Shown: positions 6,989-14,084 of the stretch, in pieces
How the letters are laid out: each line of letters begins with the position of its first letter
Position numbering within the stretch: the first letter of the stretch is position 1
Origin: an uncultured Haloferula sp.
GTDB lineage: Bacteria; Verrucomicrobiota; Verrucomicrobiae; Verrucomicrobiales; Akkermansiaceae
Assembly: GCA_946885645.1 (NCBI GenBank)
Contig: CAMPGU010000047.1
Location: 1 to 18,471, forward strand
Direction of reading: 5' to 3'
DNA length: 18,471 nucleotides
Notes under the pieces: model-generated
What the model saw: only the letters and a program-made list of their open reading frames with translations
What the model was told of the DNA's origin: nothing
Databases searched by the model: none
Position numbers and translations under genes: made by a program

Positions 6989-7520
6989 TCTTCACGCCCT
7001 TCCGTCTGGGAAGTTTCGGCAGGTGATGGGGCATCACCGCGGAGAACAGGTGCACCAGCGGAAATGCCAGCATGCCGAGCAGGAGGCCGGAAACGCCCGC
7101 TCCCAGCATGAAATTACCCGCATGGACCAGACCCAGACCCGGGACGGTGTGAGTGCCGAGGATTTCGGGCTCGGGCAGGCTCAACCACTCCTGCAACCGG
7201 TTTCCCAGCCACAGTTGCGCCGCCCAGATCGGCACGTTCGTCAGCGGATTGCTCAGCCAGGTGGCCGCCACGGCGAAAGGCACGTTCACACGGAACTTCA
7301 TCGCGGTGATGGCCGCGAAGAGCGATTGCGGTAGCATCGGCAGCATGCCGAAGAACAGCCCGATAGCCATGCCGGTGGCCACCGTGTCGCGGCAGGGTTT
7401 CCATAACTCCCGCTGCATCAGGGGGCGGGTGAGTTTCTGCCACCATTCCCGGTGCCGTAGCCTCGGGTGGCGCAGTGCCCTGTAGGCGCGCCTGACCATC
7501 CAAAGGTACTTCCGCTTCAT
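6954..7520 (-). CDS. DUF2062 membrane protein
   Basis: A 188-residue integral membrane protein of the DUF2062 family. It has a basic N-terminus (KRKYLWMVRRAYRALRHPR), membrane segments at about 48-72, 82-106 and 137-163, and the characteristic RDTVATGMAIGLFFGMLPMLPQ and WLSNPLTNVPIW segments. DUF2062 proteins are small envelope proteins, sometimes fused or adjacent to glycosyltransferases; no biochemical role is established that I can cite. The frame is open 46 codons further upstream, but ATG at 7520 is preferred because the family-like sequence starts there and the longer version would run into the uppP start region. It is divergent from uppP (123 bp gap) and convergent with the TPM gene, with a 35-bp overlap of 3' ends. 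Confidence 0.82.
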   Translation of the reverse strand: MKRKYLWMVRRAYRALRHPRLRHREWWQKLTRPLMQRELWKPCRDTVATGMAIGLFFGMLPMLPQSLFAAITAMKFRVNVPFAVAATWLSNPLTNVPIWAAQLWLGNRLQEWLSLPEPEILGTHTVPGLGLVHAGNFMLGAGVSGLLLGMLAFPLVHLFSAVMPHHLPKLPRRKGVKIIPAVPRSSGN

Positions 7521-7562
7521 CAAAAAATGCTCCGTTCCGAATCCTACGGCGGGCGCGTGAAC

Positions 7563-7586
7563 CTTCTCTCTGGTCGGGCGGAGAAG
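7563..7586. repeat. Inverted repeat in the DUF2062/uppP intergenic region
   Basis: The arms CTTCTC (7563-7568) and GAGAAG (7581-7586) are perfect and flank a 12-nt GC-rich loop. The repeat lies about 40 bp upstream of the DUF2062 start and could be an operator or a leader structure. The arms are short, so chance is possible. Confidence 0.25.
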
Positions 7587-7598
7587 CAACCGCAAATC

Positions 7599-7628
7599 CC
7601 TTGCCGCGGGAGTTGCAGACCGGCAAGG
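7599..7628. repeat. Inverted repeat just upstream of uppP
   Basis: The perfect 8-bp arms CCTTGCCG (7599-7606) and CGGCAAGG (7621-7628) flank a 14-nt loop that ends 15 bp before the uppP ATG. It could form a leader hairpin or be a regulator site shared with the divergent gene. No T-run follows it. Confidence 0.4.
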
Positions 7629-7643
7629 TCGCGCCACTCCCTC

Positions 7644-8603
7644 ATGAATTGGTGGCAAGCTCTCGTGCTAGGCGTGATCGAAGGGATCACCGAATACCTT
7701 CCCGTCAGCTCCACCGGCCACCTGATCGTCGCCCAGAAGCTGATGGGGGTCGGGATCGATGCCGATCCGTTCCAAGCCGTGCTGGAGAACGAAGCGGCGA
7801 ATTGCTTCGCGATCTGCGTGCAGGGCGGGGCCATCGCCGCGGTGGCGGGTCTTTATTGGCCGCGCGTTTACCAGATGTTCCGGGGGCTGCTCGGCAGGGA
7901 CAGGGAGGGACTGCACTTGGTCCTCGCATTGCTCTGCGGTTTCCTGCCCGCCGCGGTGATCGGGATCCTCGCCAATGACTGGATCGAGGCGAAACTCTTT
8001 CATTTCAAATGGGTCGCCCTCGCTTGGTTTGTCGGCGGGGTCGGGATCCTGGCCGTGGACCGCTGGATGAAGCGGGGCGGGGGCGCTCGCGGAGTGGAAC
8101 TCGCGCAGATCACGCTCAAAATGGCGCTTTTGGTCGGCCTCGCCCAATGTCTGGCAATGTGGCCGGGCACCTCGCGCAGCCTGATGACGATCCTCGGAGG
8201 CCTGCTGGTCGGCCTGAGATTGGGGGCGGCGGTGGAGTTTTCCTTCCTTCTCGGCCTGGTGACTCTCGGGGCTGCCACGGCGAAGAAAGCGGTCTGGCCG
8301 GTGGATCTGGCCGAAAAGTGGTCGCTGATCCCGGGATACGAGGCTCAGACGGCCCTCCACGAGGTGGCCGTCAAATACGATACGAAGCTCGGCGGGGCCA
8401 TGCTGATGTGGGATACCTACGGCTTCCTGCCCCTGCTGGTCGGGGTGATCGCGGCCACCGTTTCAGCCGCGCTGGCGGTAAAATGGATGGTAGGCTACCT
8501 GAACCGGCGGGGCTTGGGTGTTTTCGGCTGGTACCGGATCGCGGTGGCGATCGCCGCCGCCATCATGATTGCCAATAACTTCCTCCACTTGGGAGAGGCC
8601 TGA
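7644..8603 (+). CDS. uppP: Undecaprenyl-diphosphate phosphatase
   Basis: A 319-residue polytopic membrane protein of the BacA/UppP family. It dephosphorylates undecaprenyl diphosphate to regenerate the carrier lipid for peptidoglycan and other envelope polymers, and often confers bacitracin tolerance. Both family motifs are present: EGITEYLPVSSTGH (13-26) with Glu13, Glu17 and His26, and PGTSRS (174-179) with Arg178. The frame extends 59 codons upstream, but ATG 7644 is chosen because the conserved N-terminus (MNWWQALVLGVIEGITEYLP) starts there. At 319 residues it is longer than the E. coli enzyme (273). The extra residues lie mainly in the soluble stretch at about 215-256, before the last two membrane segments. 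It lies divergently beside DUF2062; the M23 peptidase gene follows after 65 bp. Confidence 0.95.
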   Translation: MNWWQALVLGVIEGITEYLPVSSTGHLIVAQKLMGVGIDADPFQAVLENEAANCFAICVQGGAIAAVAGLYWPRVYQMFRGLLGRDREGLHLVLALLCGFLPAAVIGILANDWIEAKLFHFKWVALAWFVGGVGILAVDRWMKRGGGARGVELAQITLKMALLVGLAQCLAMWPGTSRSLMTILGGLLVGLRLGAAVEFSFLLGLVTLGAATAKKAVWPVDLAEKWSLIPGYEAQTALHEVAVKYDTKLGGAMLMWDTYGFLPLLVGVIAATVSAALAVKWMVGYLNRRGLGVFGWYRIAVAIAAAIMIANNFLHLGEA

Positions 8604-8633
8604 GCGGCCTGCCGGGCACCTGTCGAATTTGGC

Positions 8634-8662
8634 TTGCCCGTGGGTGCCTGCGGCCTTGCACT
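8634..8662 (+). promoter_or_regulatory. Tentative promoter before the M23 peptidase gene
   Basis: TTGCCC (8634-8639) and TGCACT (8657-8662) are 17 bp apart, directly in front of the GTG at 8669. The -10 match is weak. If it is real, transcription would begin at or within a nucleotide or two of the start codon, as near ileS. Cotranscription with uppP is an alternative. Confidence 0.25.
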
Positions 8663-8668
8663 GGCGGG

Positions 8669-9331
8669 GTGAGCGGACTGCCGCGTATATCCCTTCTCCC
8701 GGTAGTCCTCGTGCTGCTGGCGATGCTGCTGATCCCGGCGCACGGGCAGCAGAAATCCGCGCGGGTGGCGCTGACGGATGGCTTCGACTACCCGGTCGGC
8801 AAGCCGGACGCCACGGGGTACTACAAGGCCCGCGGCCTGCGCCTGCGCCCGCCGGTCCACTTTGGCGAGGACTGGAACGGCCGCGGCGGCGGGGATACCG
8901 ACATGGGCGCGCCCGTTTACAGCATCGGCGATGGCGTGGTGACCTGGGCCTACGACGTCCGCCAAGGCTGGGGGAATGTGGCGATCATCCGCTACGGCTA
9001 CCGCGATCCCGCCTCCGGGCAGGTGCGCTTTTGCGATGCGCTCTACGGGCACCTGCGCGACATGACGGTGCGCGTGGGCCAGATCGTGAAACGGGGCCAG
9101 CAGATCGGGACGATCGGCAATAACCGCGGGATGTATGCCGCCCACCTCCATTTCGAGATCCGCCACAATCTCAGCATCGGCATGCACCGGGACAGCGTCG
9201 CGCGCGACATGACGAACTGGGCGGACCCGACGGAGTTCATCAAACGCTATCGCCGCCTGAACCGGGACTGGGGGAAGTCCGCGATGCCGCTGGGTACCTA
9301 CAAGGAGTATCAGGGCTTCAAGGGACTCTGA
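8669..9331 (+). CDS. Secreted M23-family (LytM-type) metallopeptidase
   Basis: A 220-residue exported zinc peptidase-like protein. The signal peptide is about residues 1-26 (hydrophobic LLPVVLVLLAMLLIPAHG). The M23 domain shows the complete zinc-site pattern: HxxxD as His64-Asp68 in HFGED, a YGH motif with His128, and HxH as His159/His161 in HLHFEI. The surrounding strands (GAPVYSIGDGVVTWAYD, GWGNVAIIRYG, VRVGQIVKRGQQIGTIGNN) are standard for the fold. Members usually cleave peptide cross-links in peptidoglycan, and because all ligands are present an active enzyme is likely, unlike the degenerate EnvC/NlpD type. The start is GTG; no in-frame ATG occurs before the signal peptide. The C-terminal 50 residues (KRYRRLNRDWGK...) are not part of the core fold. 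The nuclease-like gene follows by 4 bp. Confidence 0.88.
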   Translation: MSGLPRISLLPVVLVLLAMLLIPAHGQQKSARVALTDGFDYPVGKPDATGYYKARGLRLRPPVHFGEDWNGRGGGDTDMGAPVYSIGDGVVTWAYDVRQGWGNVAIIRYGYRDPASGQVRFCDALYGHLRDMTVRVGQIVKRGQQIGTIGNNRGMYAAHLHFEIRHNLSIGMHRDSVARDMTNWADPTEFIKRYRRLNRDWGKSAMPLGTYKEYQGFKGL

Positions 9332-9335
9332 AGGA

Positions 9336-9989
9336 ATGGCACGTCGTGCAAGGCGGAAGTCCTGGCAGCTCGCGGTGATCCTGATCGGCGCGGCGCTGGT
9401 GTGGTTTCTGGACCAGCGGCACACCGGCCCGGAGGAGAAGCCACGCGGGAGCGAGATCCGCTCCGCGAGCAGCTCCTACGAGACATTCACCGGCTGCCGC
9501 CTTCACGAGCACCGCCAGAACGACGGCGATAGCTTCCACGTGAAGCTCCCGGACGGCAGGGTGGAGCAATTCCGGCTCTATTACGTGGATGCTCCGGAGA
9601 GCGCCTTCCGCAGCTATCGCGGCGGTGCCACGAACCGGGAACGCATCCACCAGCAGGCGGTGGAGCTCGGTCTCACCGACGATCAGGCGGTCGAGATCGG
9701 TCGCCGGGCGAAGCAGCTCGTCCTGGGGACCCTCGCCCGCGGCAGCTTCACGGTCCAGACCAAGTGGGACGATCCTTTCAACGACAGGCGCTACCACGCC
9801 TTTGTAACCCCTGTCGGCGGGCCGCTGCTGGAAGAAACGCTTGTCCGCGAAGGGTTGGCGAGGATCCATACGAAGCCTGCCGACCTGCCCGACGGGACCC
9901 GCGTGAAGGCGCGGATGCAGCAGCTCGAAAAGTTCGAGGCCGACGCCAAGCGGGCCAAGCGAGGGGCTTGGGGGCTCAGCAGGCGCTGA
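9336..9989 (+). CDS. Membrane-anchored staphylococcal nuclease-like (thermonuclease) protein
   Basis: A 217-residue protein with a basic N-terminus and one hydrophobic segment (about 10-25, WQLAVILIGAALVWFL), most likely a signal anchor or uncleaved signal, followed by an SNase (OB-fold) domain at about 50-215. Residues equivalent to the SNase catalytic set are visible: NDGDS (62-66) with a calcium-ligand aspartate, FRLYYVDAPES with Arg80, Asp85 and Glu88, and the second arginine in NDRRYHAFV (151-152). The closing pattern LVREGLARI and AKRAKRGAWGLS is also typical. An extra approximately 20-residue stretch after APES (SYRGGATNRERIHQQAV) resembles some larger bacterial members. It probably hydrolyses nucleic acid outside the cytoplasm, with calcium. 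It starts 4 bp after the M23 stop and so is almost certainly translated from the same mRNA. Confidence 0.85.
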   Translation: MARRARRKSWQLAVILIGAALVWFLDQRHTGPEEKPRGSEIRSASSSYETFTGCRLHEHRQNDGDSFHVKLPDGRVEQFRLYYVDAPESAFRSYRGGATNRERIHQQAVELGLTDDQAVEIGRRAKQLVLGTLARGSFTVQTKWDDPFNDRRYHAFVTPVGGPLLEETLVREGLARIHTKPADLPDGTRVKARMQQLEKFEADAKRAKRGAWGLSRR

Positions 9990-10018
9990 ATATCAAGGTT
10001 TTCCAAGTAAAACGAAGA

Positions 10019-10048
10019 TGGACGGCGGAGGGGAAGATCTGCTAGAAC
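10019..10048 (+). promoter_or_regulatory. Predicted promoter of the PEP-CTERM gene
   Basis: TGGACG (10019-10024), an 18-bp spacer and TAGAAC (10043-10048), preceded by TGC as an extended -10. The TGCTAG core is the same as in the predicted ileS promoter. The implied 5' leader is about 20 nt. Confidence 0.45.
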
Positions 10049-10073
10049 GGGCAGGTTCACCCCCATCCCCCCA

Positions 10074-10814
10074 ATGAAATCCCCTGCGATCCTCGCCGTG
10101 GCGATGCTTGCCACCGCATTGCCCCTTGCGGCCCAGTCCCCGGTTTACACCCTGCCGGGCGAGACGGGCGGCATCTTCACCTACCTGACCATCTCCCAGC
10201 AGGCGGAATACGCGGATTCCGCGCATCTCGCCGGGACGGACCGTTTTCTCGATCAGGCGATCGTGACGGTTTACTCGAACGTGGCCCGCCAGGTCACCGC
10301 CACGCTTTCCTTCTATCAGATCGTGGAGGATGAGACGAACTATGAAGGCCCGCTCGGCCAACCGGGAGTCGATCCGGGAGCCCTCGCCGGCTTCAAACCG
10401 GCGGAAACGCCGCTGTGGTCCTCCGAACCCCTGGTCTTTTCAGTCGATGGCGACGGCTCGAACAACCTGAACCTCAACCAGCTGGTTTTTTCCAATATCA
10501 ACACGCTGGTGCCCGACGACATTTTCTGGTCGATCAAGTTCGAGAGCATCAGCAATTACAGCGATGGCGGGCCCTTCGGCCCCAAACTGGAGAATGCCTC
10601 CGCCCTGAGCCCTAGCGGTGCCGCGACGGATCCCAGCCGCTTTTACGCGCGCGGGGAGTTCTCCGAGGGCGAGTGGATGCCTGTATGGCTGACCTCCGGA
10701 GCCCCGCCGACCAGTACGCTCTCGATCCAGCTGACCGCCGTGCCGGAGCCTTCCACCATGCTTCTCCTCGCGGGGATGGCCGCGGGATTGATCCGCCGCC
10801 GCCGGGGCGCTTGA
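10074..10814 (+). CDS. PEP-CTERM sorting-domain protein
   Basis: A 246-residue exported protein. It has an N-terminal signal peptide (about 1-20, ending PLAAQ) and a C-terminal PEP-CTERM signal from residue 223: VPEPS, a hydrophobic stretch TMLLLAGMAAGLI, and a basic RRRRGA tail. Such tails direct processing and attachment by exosortase (EpsH/XrtA-type) systems in bacteria that make extracellular polysaccharide. The roughly 200-residue body is rich in Thr, Ser, Asn and aromatic residues, contains VDGDGSNNLNLNQLVF, has no cysteine and matches no enzyme family I recognise; it looks like a beta-rich surface domain. It has its own predicted promoter and no exosortase gene nearby, which is usual because substrates are scattered round the genome. 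Convergent with the small lipoprotein gene, 45 bp apart. Confidence 0.85.
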   Translation: MKSPAILAVAMLATALPLAAQSPVYTLPGETGGIFTYLTISQQAEYADSAHLAGTDRFLDQAIVTVYSNVARQVTATLSFYQIVEDETNYEGPLGQPGVDPGALAGFKPAETPLWSSEPLVFSVDGDGSNNLNLNQLVFSNINTLVPDDIFWSIKFESISNYSDGGPFGPKLENASALSPSGAATDPSRFYARGEFSEGEWMPVWLTSGAPPTSTLSIQLTAVPEPSTMLLLAGMAAGLIRRRRGA

Positions 10815-10859
10815 GTCGGCACGTAGCCCGGGCCATCTGGCGAGAGCCGGAGTCGAGCC

Positions 10860-11147
10860 TTATTTGTCATCGGTGTCAGCTTCCCCGGCAGGCTCGTTGT
10901 CCTCCTCCTTGGGAACGTCGATATCGACGGTAGGCACCTCCATCTCGACCTTCTTCTTGCCGACGGTTACGTCGGGGCCGTTGACGTCGTACTTGGGAAG
11001 CTTCGCTTCGCCGTCAACCTTGACCTTCACGTCGGGAAGTTCGCCGTCTTCGGTTTTGTCAACGTCACAGGAGACGAGAGCCACCGTCATCCAAGCTGCG
11101 ATCACGGCATGGCCACCGACTAGAACTGAGTAATAGGGAATTTTCAT
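10860..11147 (-). CDS. Small acidic lipoprotein with valine/charged repeats, function unknown
   Basis: A 95-residue predicted lipoprotein. The N-terminal hydrophobic segment (about 7-26) ends in the lipobox LVSC with Cys27 as lipid-attachment site, making it a substrate for LspA. The mature part is low-complexity and alternates valine with charged or proline residues (LPDVKVKVDG, LPKYDVNGPDVTVGKKKV, VPTVDIDVPKEED), ending in an acidic tail. The alternation suggests one or two extended beta strands or a flexible stalk rather than a globular enzyme. ATG 11147 is preferred over an in-frame ATG 18 bp upstream because AAGGAT sits at suitable distance and the signal sequence starts there. I recall similar VDV-rich small lipoproteins in other bacteria, but no function. 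Its codon use suits a real gene. Confidence 0.7.
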   Translation of the reverse strand: MKIPYYSVLVGGHAVIAAWMTVALVSCDVDKTEDGELPDVKVKVDGEAKLPKYDVNGPDVTVGKKKVEMEVPTVDIDVPKEEDNEPAGEADTDDK

Positions 11148-11465
11148 GGCGGATCCTTCGAGCAAAGCGGATGCCCTTGGCGTCTTGGCGCTGGTTATTA
11201 CGGCCTAAGGCATTTAGGACGAGAGAGCTAGAATCCAAGAATGCAGAAAGGTGCTTCAGGCTCGAAGGCGTGATTCTGCCCGACGGTTTGTTGCACATTG
11301 CAGGAAAGGGCAGCCTTGAGCAGCCCTGAGAAGCCCGTCACGCACCTGCAGCGCGTGCGCCGACGCGCTGGTCAAGCTCCGGAACGGCCGCTATCACCTG
11401 CGCGTCGATTCCGAGAGAAAGGCTCGGGCCCTTTGCCAACAGCCGGAACGCCGGATACCCACCGC
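11148..11465. other. 318-bp stretch with no convincing gene
   Basis: This region lies between the divergent lipoprotein and SMUG-like genes. It is less GC-rich than its surroundings between about 11190 and 11300. It contains a tandem CTTGGCG (11176-11182 and 11184-11190) and a small hairpin CCTAA/TTAGG (11204-11208, 11214-11218). On the minus strand, TTGGAT and TAAATG 16 bp apart could be a promoter for the lipoprotein gene. From about 11362 to 11442 one plus-strand frame reads a protein-like stretch (DALVKLRNGRYHLRV...) that lacks a start and is out of frame with the gene downstream; it may be a remnant. No tRNA or known RNA fold was recognised. Confidence 0.4.
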
Positions 11466-12212
11466 ATGCACGCCAGACAAACGACCGCAGACAGGCTCGC
11501 CGAGGCCGCCGAACTCCTGTGCGATAGGGTGGACTGCCTCTCGTTCTCAAGGCCGGTCACCCACGTTTACAACCCCTTGCGTTACGCGTGGGACGCCCAC
11601 GAGTCCTATCTGCGGAGGTTCGGCGATTCGAGGAAGAGGGTAGTGTTCGTCGGTATGAACCCGGGACCTTTCGGCATGACCCAGACCGGGGTGCCTTTCG
11701 GAGAGGTAGCGGCCGTCCGGGACTGGATGGGCATTTCGATGCCGGTAGGCAAACCCCCTTTGGAGCACCCGAAGCGGCCCGTGCAGGGATTCGATTGCCT
11801 GAAATCGGAGGTCAGCGGCCGCCGGCTCTGGGGGCTCTTCGCGGAACGCTTCGGCCCGGCCGAGGAATTCTTCCGGGAGCACTTCGTGCTCAACTATTGT
11901 CCCCTTGTATGGATGAGCGAGACGGGGGCCAACCTGACTCCGGACAAGCTGGCGGCGAGCGAAATGGCGGCCGTAGAGGAGGCGTGTCTCGATCACCTGG
12001 CGGAATCGATACGGGAGCTGGATCCGGAGTGGCTGATCGGTGTCGGCGGCTATGCGGAGGGACGGCTCAAAGAGGCGGCCGGTAGGATCGGCAGCAAGGC
12101 GCGGCTGGGGCGCGTGCTACACCCATCGCCAGCCTCCCCGGCCGCGAACCGCGGCTGGGCCGAGGCGGCGACGAAGCAATTGCTTGCGCAGGGTGTCTGG
12201 GATCCCGCCTAG
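11466..12212 (+). CDS. SMUG-type single-strand-selective uracil-DNA glycosylase
   Basis: A 248-residue DNA repair enzyme of the uracil-DNA glycosylase superfamily, SMUG family. It removes uracil (and usually 5-hydroxymethyluracil) from DNA to start base-excision repair. Motif 1 is GMNPGPFGMTQTGVPFGE (63-80), almost identical to that of animal SMUG1. Asn65 lies in the catalytic position. NYCPL (144-148) supplies the base-recognition asparagine, and motif 2 is HPSPASPAANRGW (219-231) with the catalytic histidine His219. Length matches SMUG1-like proteins. The frame is open to 11298 with a TTG, but ATG 11466 is chosen since conserved sequence begins near AEAAELLCDRV and the upstream codons look non-coding. 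A perfect CTAGCCGGCTAG palindrome overlaps its stop. It stands alone, convergent with the GT35 gene 24 bp away. Confidence 0.93.
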   Translation: MHARQTTADRLAEAAELLCDRVDCLSFSRPVTHVYNPLRYAWDAHESYLRRFGDSRKRVVFVGMNPGPFGMTQTGVPFGEVAAVRDWMGISMPVGKPPLEHPKRPVQGFDCLKSEVSGRRLWGLFAERFGPAEEFFREHFVLNYCPLVWMSETGANLTPDKLAASEMAAVEEACLDHLAESIRELDPEWLIGVGGYAEGRLKEAAGRIGSKARLGRVLHPSPASPAANRGWAEAATKQLLAQGVWDPA

Positions 12213-12220
12213 CCGGCTAG
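12209..12220. repeat. Perfect 12-bp palindrome at the SMUG gene stop codon
   Basis: CTAGCCGGCTAG includes the TAG stop and could form a short structure at the end of the transcript, between two convergent genes. There is no T-run after it on either strand, so terminator function is speculative. Confidence 0.25.
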
Positions 12221-12236
12221 CCGCGCCACTCTAACC

Positions 12237-13898
12237 TCAGGCGTAGATCTTCCCGTAGTATTCCGTCGCCATGCGGTCGGAATCGAAGAAGGGAACGACT
12301 TCGTTCATGGAGTTCAGCACCAGTTTCCACCAGCCCTCCGGATCGTCGTAATAGAGCGGGAGGATCTTCTGCTCCATCGCTTCATGGAATCCCAGCAGGT
12401 CGTGGCGATCCCGCGCCTCGGGGGCGAGGCCGCCATCGGCAGGAGGAATGATGAAGCTGTTGTGGCCATCCTTCGAGAATTCGCAGACCCAGCCGTCGTA
12501 GGTGGTCAGATTGACGGCGGCATTCATCGCGGCCGTCATGCCGGAGGTGCCGGAGGCCTCGCGGGTGACGATCGGGTTGTTCAACCAGATGTCCGCGCCG
12601 TATTTCAACTGGCGGGAAAGGTCGAGTTCGTAGCCGACCAGCACCGCCACGTTCGGATAGTCCTTCGTGATCTGGACGAGATGGTTGAAGGTTTCGATCG
12701 CGCCGAAGTCGAAGGGGAAGGGCTTGCCCGCCCAGATGATCTGGACCGGCCGGTCGTTGTTGTTCACCAGCGCGCGGAACATGCGGATGTCCCGGGTGAT
12801 GAGGTCCGGGCGCTTGTAGCCGGCGAAGCGGCGGGCCCACACGATGGTCAGGACATCGGGGTTGAAGAGCTTGCCGGTCTGGTTGGCGACGGTCTGGAAG
12901 AGGCGGGATTTCAGCTCCCGCTTCCGGCTGCGGAGCTCGCTGACATCGTTCTCCAGCCGTGCATGCTCCAGCCCGCGGTCTTTCCAGAATTTCGCGTTCT
13001 GCGCGTTTGTCACGTGGGTGATCGGGCAGATGCCGGCTTGGCCTTCCCACATCTTGCGGGAGACATCGCCGTGGAGCTTCGAGACGGCGTTGGCAAGGCG
13101 GCTCATCCGCAGCGCGGCGAGGGAGTGGTTGAAGACGTCGTCCGAGATGCCGGTCACCTTCCGGACCTCTTCGAGAGGCACGGCTCCGAAGAAGGAGAAA
13201 TCGTGCAGCAGCTTGAAGTCGTGCTTCTCGTTGCCAGCCTCCTCGGGCGTGTGGGTGGTAAAGACGAAGCGCTTCTTCACGGCATCGATGCTACGATGCT
13301 TCTCGTACACCCGGAAGGCGGCGGACAGGCCGTGGGCCTCGTTGAGGTGCCAGACTTCGGGATCCACGCCGAGTTCTTCCAGAAGACGGGCACCGCCGGC
13401 ACCCAGCACGATGTACTGGGCGATACGGCGCAGGGGGTCGTTGTCGTAGAGCCTGTGGGTGATCGCGCGGGACAGGCCGTCGTTTTCATCGATGTCCGTT
13501 GTCAGGAAAAACATCGGCACGGTGCCGAAGACGTCGCCGGGCAGGAACATCGCCTTCACCCAGACGGGGTGCCCGTGGACCGGCACCTGGAACTTGATGC
13601 CGGTGTCCTGGAGGAAGGCGTACTGCTTCTTGCGGAACTGCACCGCCATCTCGCGTTCCTCGCCGCGTGCCTGGTCGTAGTAGCCGTAGGTCCACAGCAT
13701 GCCGATGCCGCAGAGGTTTTGCCGCAGCGCCGCGGCCGAGCGCATGTGCGATCCGGCCAGGAAACCGAGGCCGCCGGAATAGATCTTGAAGATTTGATCG
13801 ATGGCGAATTCGCAGGAAAAATAGACGGCGCTTTTCGAGAACCGGGGATCGATCTCGTAAGTGTGGGAAAACGGCTTCGGTAAAAAGGATCCGGACAT
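12237..13898 (-). CDS. GT35 alpha-glucan phosphorylase homologue lacking the PLP lysine
   Basis: A 553-residue protein of the short glycogen/alpha-glucan phosphorylase family (GT35, GT-B fold). Family landmarks are YFSCEFAID near the N-terminus, YSGGLGFLAGSH (usually LAGDH), WHLNEAHGLSA, FTTHTPEEAG, the phosphate-site segment ARRFAGYKRPDL with Arg357 and Lys362, IIWAGKPFP, and REASGTSGMTAAMN. In normal phosphorylases the residue after SGM or SNM is the lysine that binds pyridoxal phosphate. Here it is Thr455 (codon at 12534-12536). The phosphate-site residues are kept. The protein is intact, so it may be a diverged subfamily with another cofactor or no phosphorolysis. ATG 13898 is preferred; an open extension of 64 codons upstream looks non-coding. 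It is divergent from urtB by 218 bp. Family certain; activity uncertain, so no gene symbol is given. Confidence 0.88.
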   Translation of the reverse strand: MSGSFLPKPFSHTYEIDPRFSKSAVYFSCEFAIDQIFKIYSGGLGFLAGSHMRSAAALRQNLCGIGMLWTYGYYDQARGEEREMAVQFRKKQYAFLQDTGIKFQVPVHGHPVWVKAMFLPGDVFGTVPMFFLTTDIDENDGLSRAITHRLYDNDPLRRIAQYIVLGAGGARLLEELGVDPEVWHLNEAHGLSAAFRVYEKHRSIDAVKKRFVFTTHTPEEAGNEKHDFKLLHDFSFFGAVPLEEVRKVTGISDDVFNHSLAALRMSRLANAVSKLHGDVSRKMWEGQAGICPITHVTNAQNAKFWKDRGLEHARLENDVSELRSRKRELKSRLFQTVANQTGKLFNPDVLTIVWARRFAGYKRPDLITRDIRMFRALVNNNDRPVQIIWAGKPFPFDFGAIETFNHLVQITKDYPNVAVLVGYELDLSRQLKYGADIWLNNPIVTREASGTSGMTAAMNAAVNLTTYDGWVCEFSKDGHNSFIIPPADGGLAPEARDRHDLLGFHEAMEQKILPLYYDDPEGWWKLVLNSMNEVVPFFDSDRMATEYYGKIYA

Positions 13899-14030
13899 GG
13901 GAACAGGCGCTGGGTTCGGCGGGAATCTCGTCCACGGCGCGGGTGAGGCCGCGGACGGCTGCTGCCAGCCTTGGCCCACGCCGCGCGTTTTGTCGAGTCC
14001 GGCTCCCCCGGATGCTGTTTCCGTACCAGC

Positions 14031-14059
14031 TTGCAGGGGATTCCCGGGTTCCTCTGCAA
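14031..14059. promoter_or_regulatory. 29-bp inverted repeat upstream of the urtB promoter
   Basis: TTGCAG (14031-14036) and CTGCAA (14054-14059) are perfect outer arms. Continuing symmetry round a centre at 14045 gives 11 Watson-Crick pairs and 2 G-T pairs out of 14. The centre lies about 66 bp upstream of the predicted urtB transcription start and 147 bp before the GT35 start, so it could be an activator site or a shared operator. It does not match the usual NtrC site. Confidence 0.4.
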
Positions 14060-14084
14060 AGGTGACAGAGCACGGGAGTGCCGG

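Noticed and set aside
8613..8648. GGCACC/GGTGCC and CGGGCA/TGCCCG inverted arms after uppP as a terminator
   Set aside because: The arms are short, the pairings compete, the loops are long and there is no T-run; they also overlap the tentative promoter of the next gene.
12384..13883. A 499-codon open frame on the plus strand opposite the GT35 gene
   Set aside because: It is an antisense shadow with repetitive Gly/Glu/Val/Arg composition and no recognisable domain, while the minus-strand gene has clear family motifs.
13899..14084. Classic NtrC sites (TGCACC-N5-GGTGCA type) upstream of the sigma-54 promoter
   Set aside because: I searched by eye and found none matching; the inverted repeat at 14031-14059 has a different spacing and sequence.
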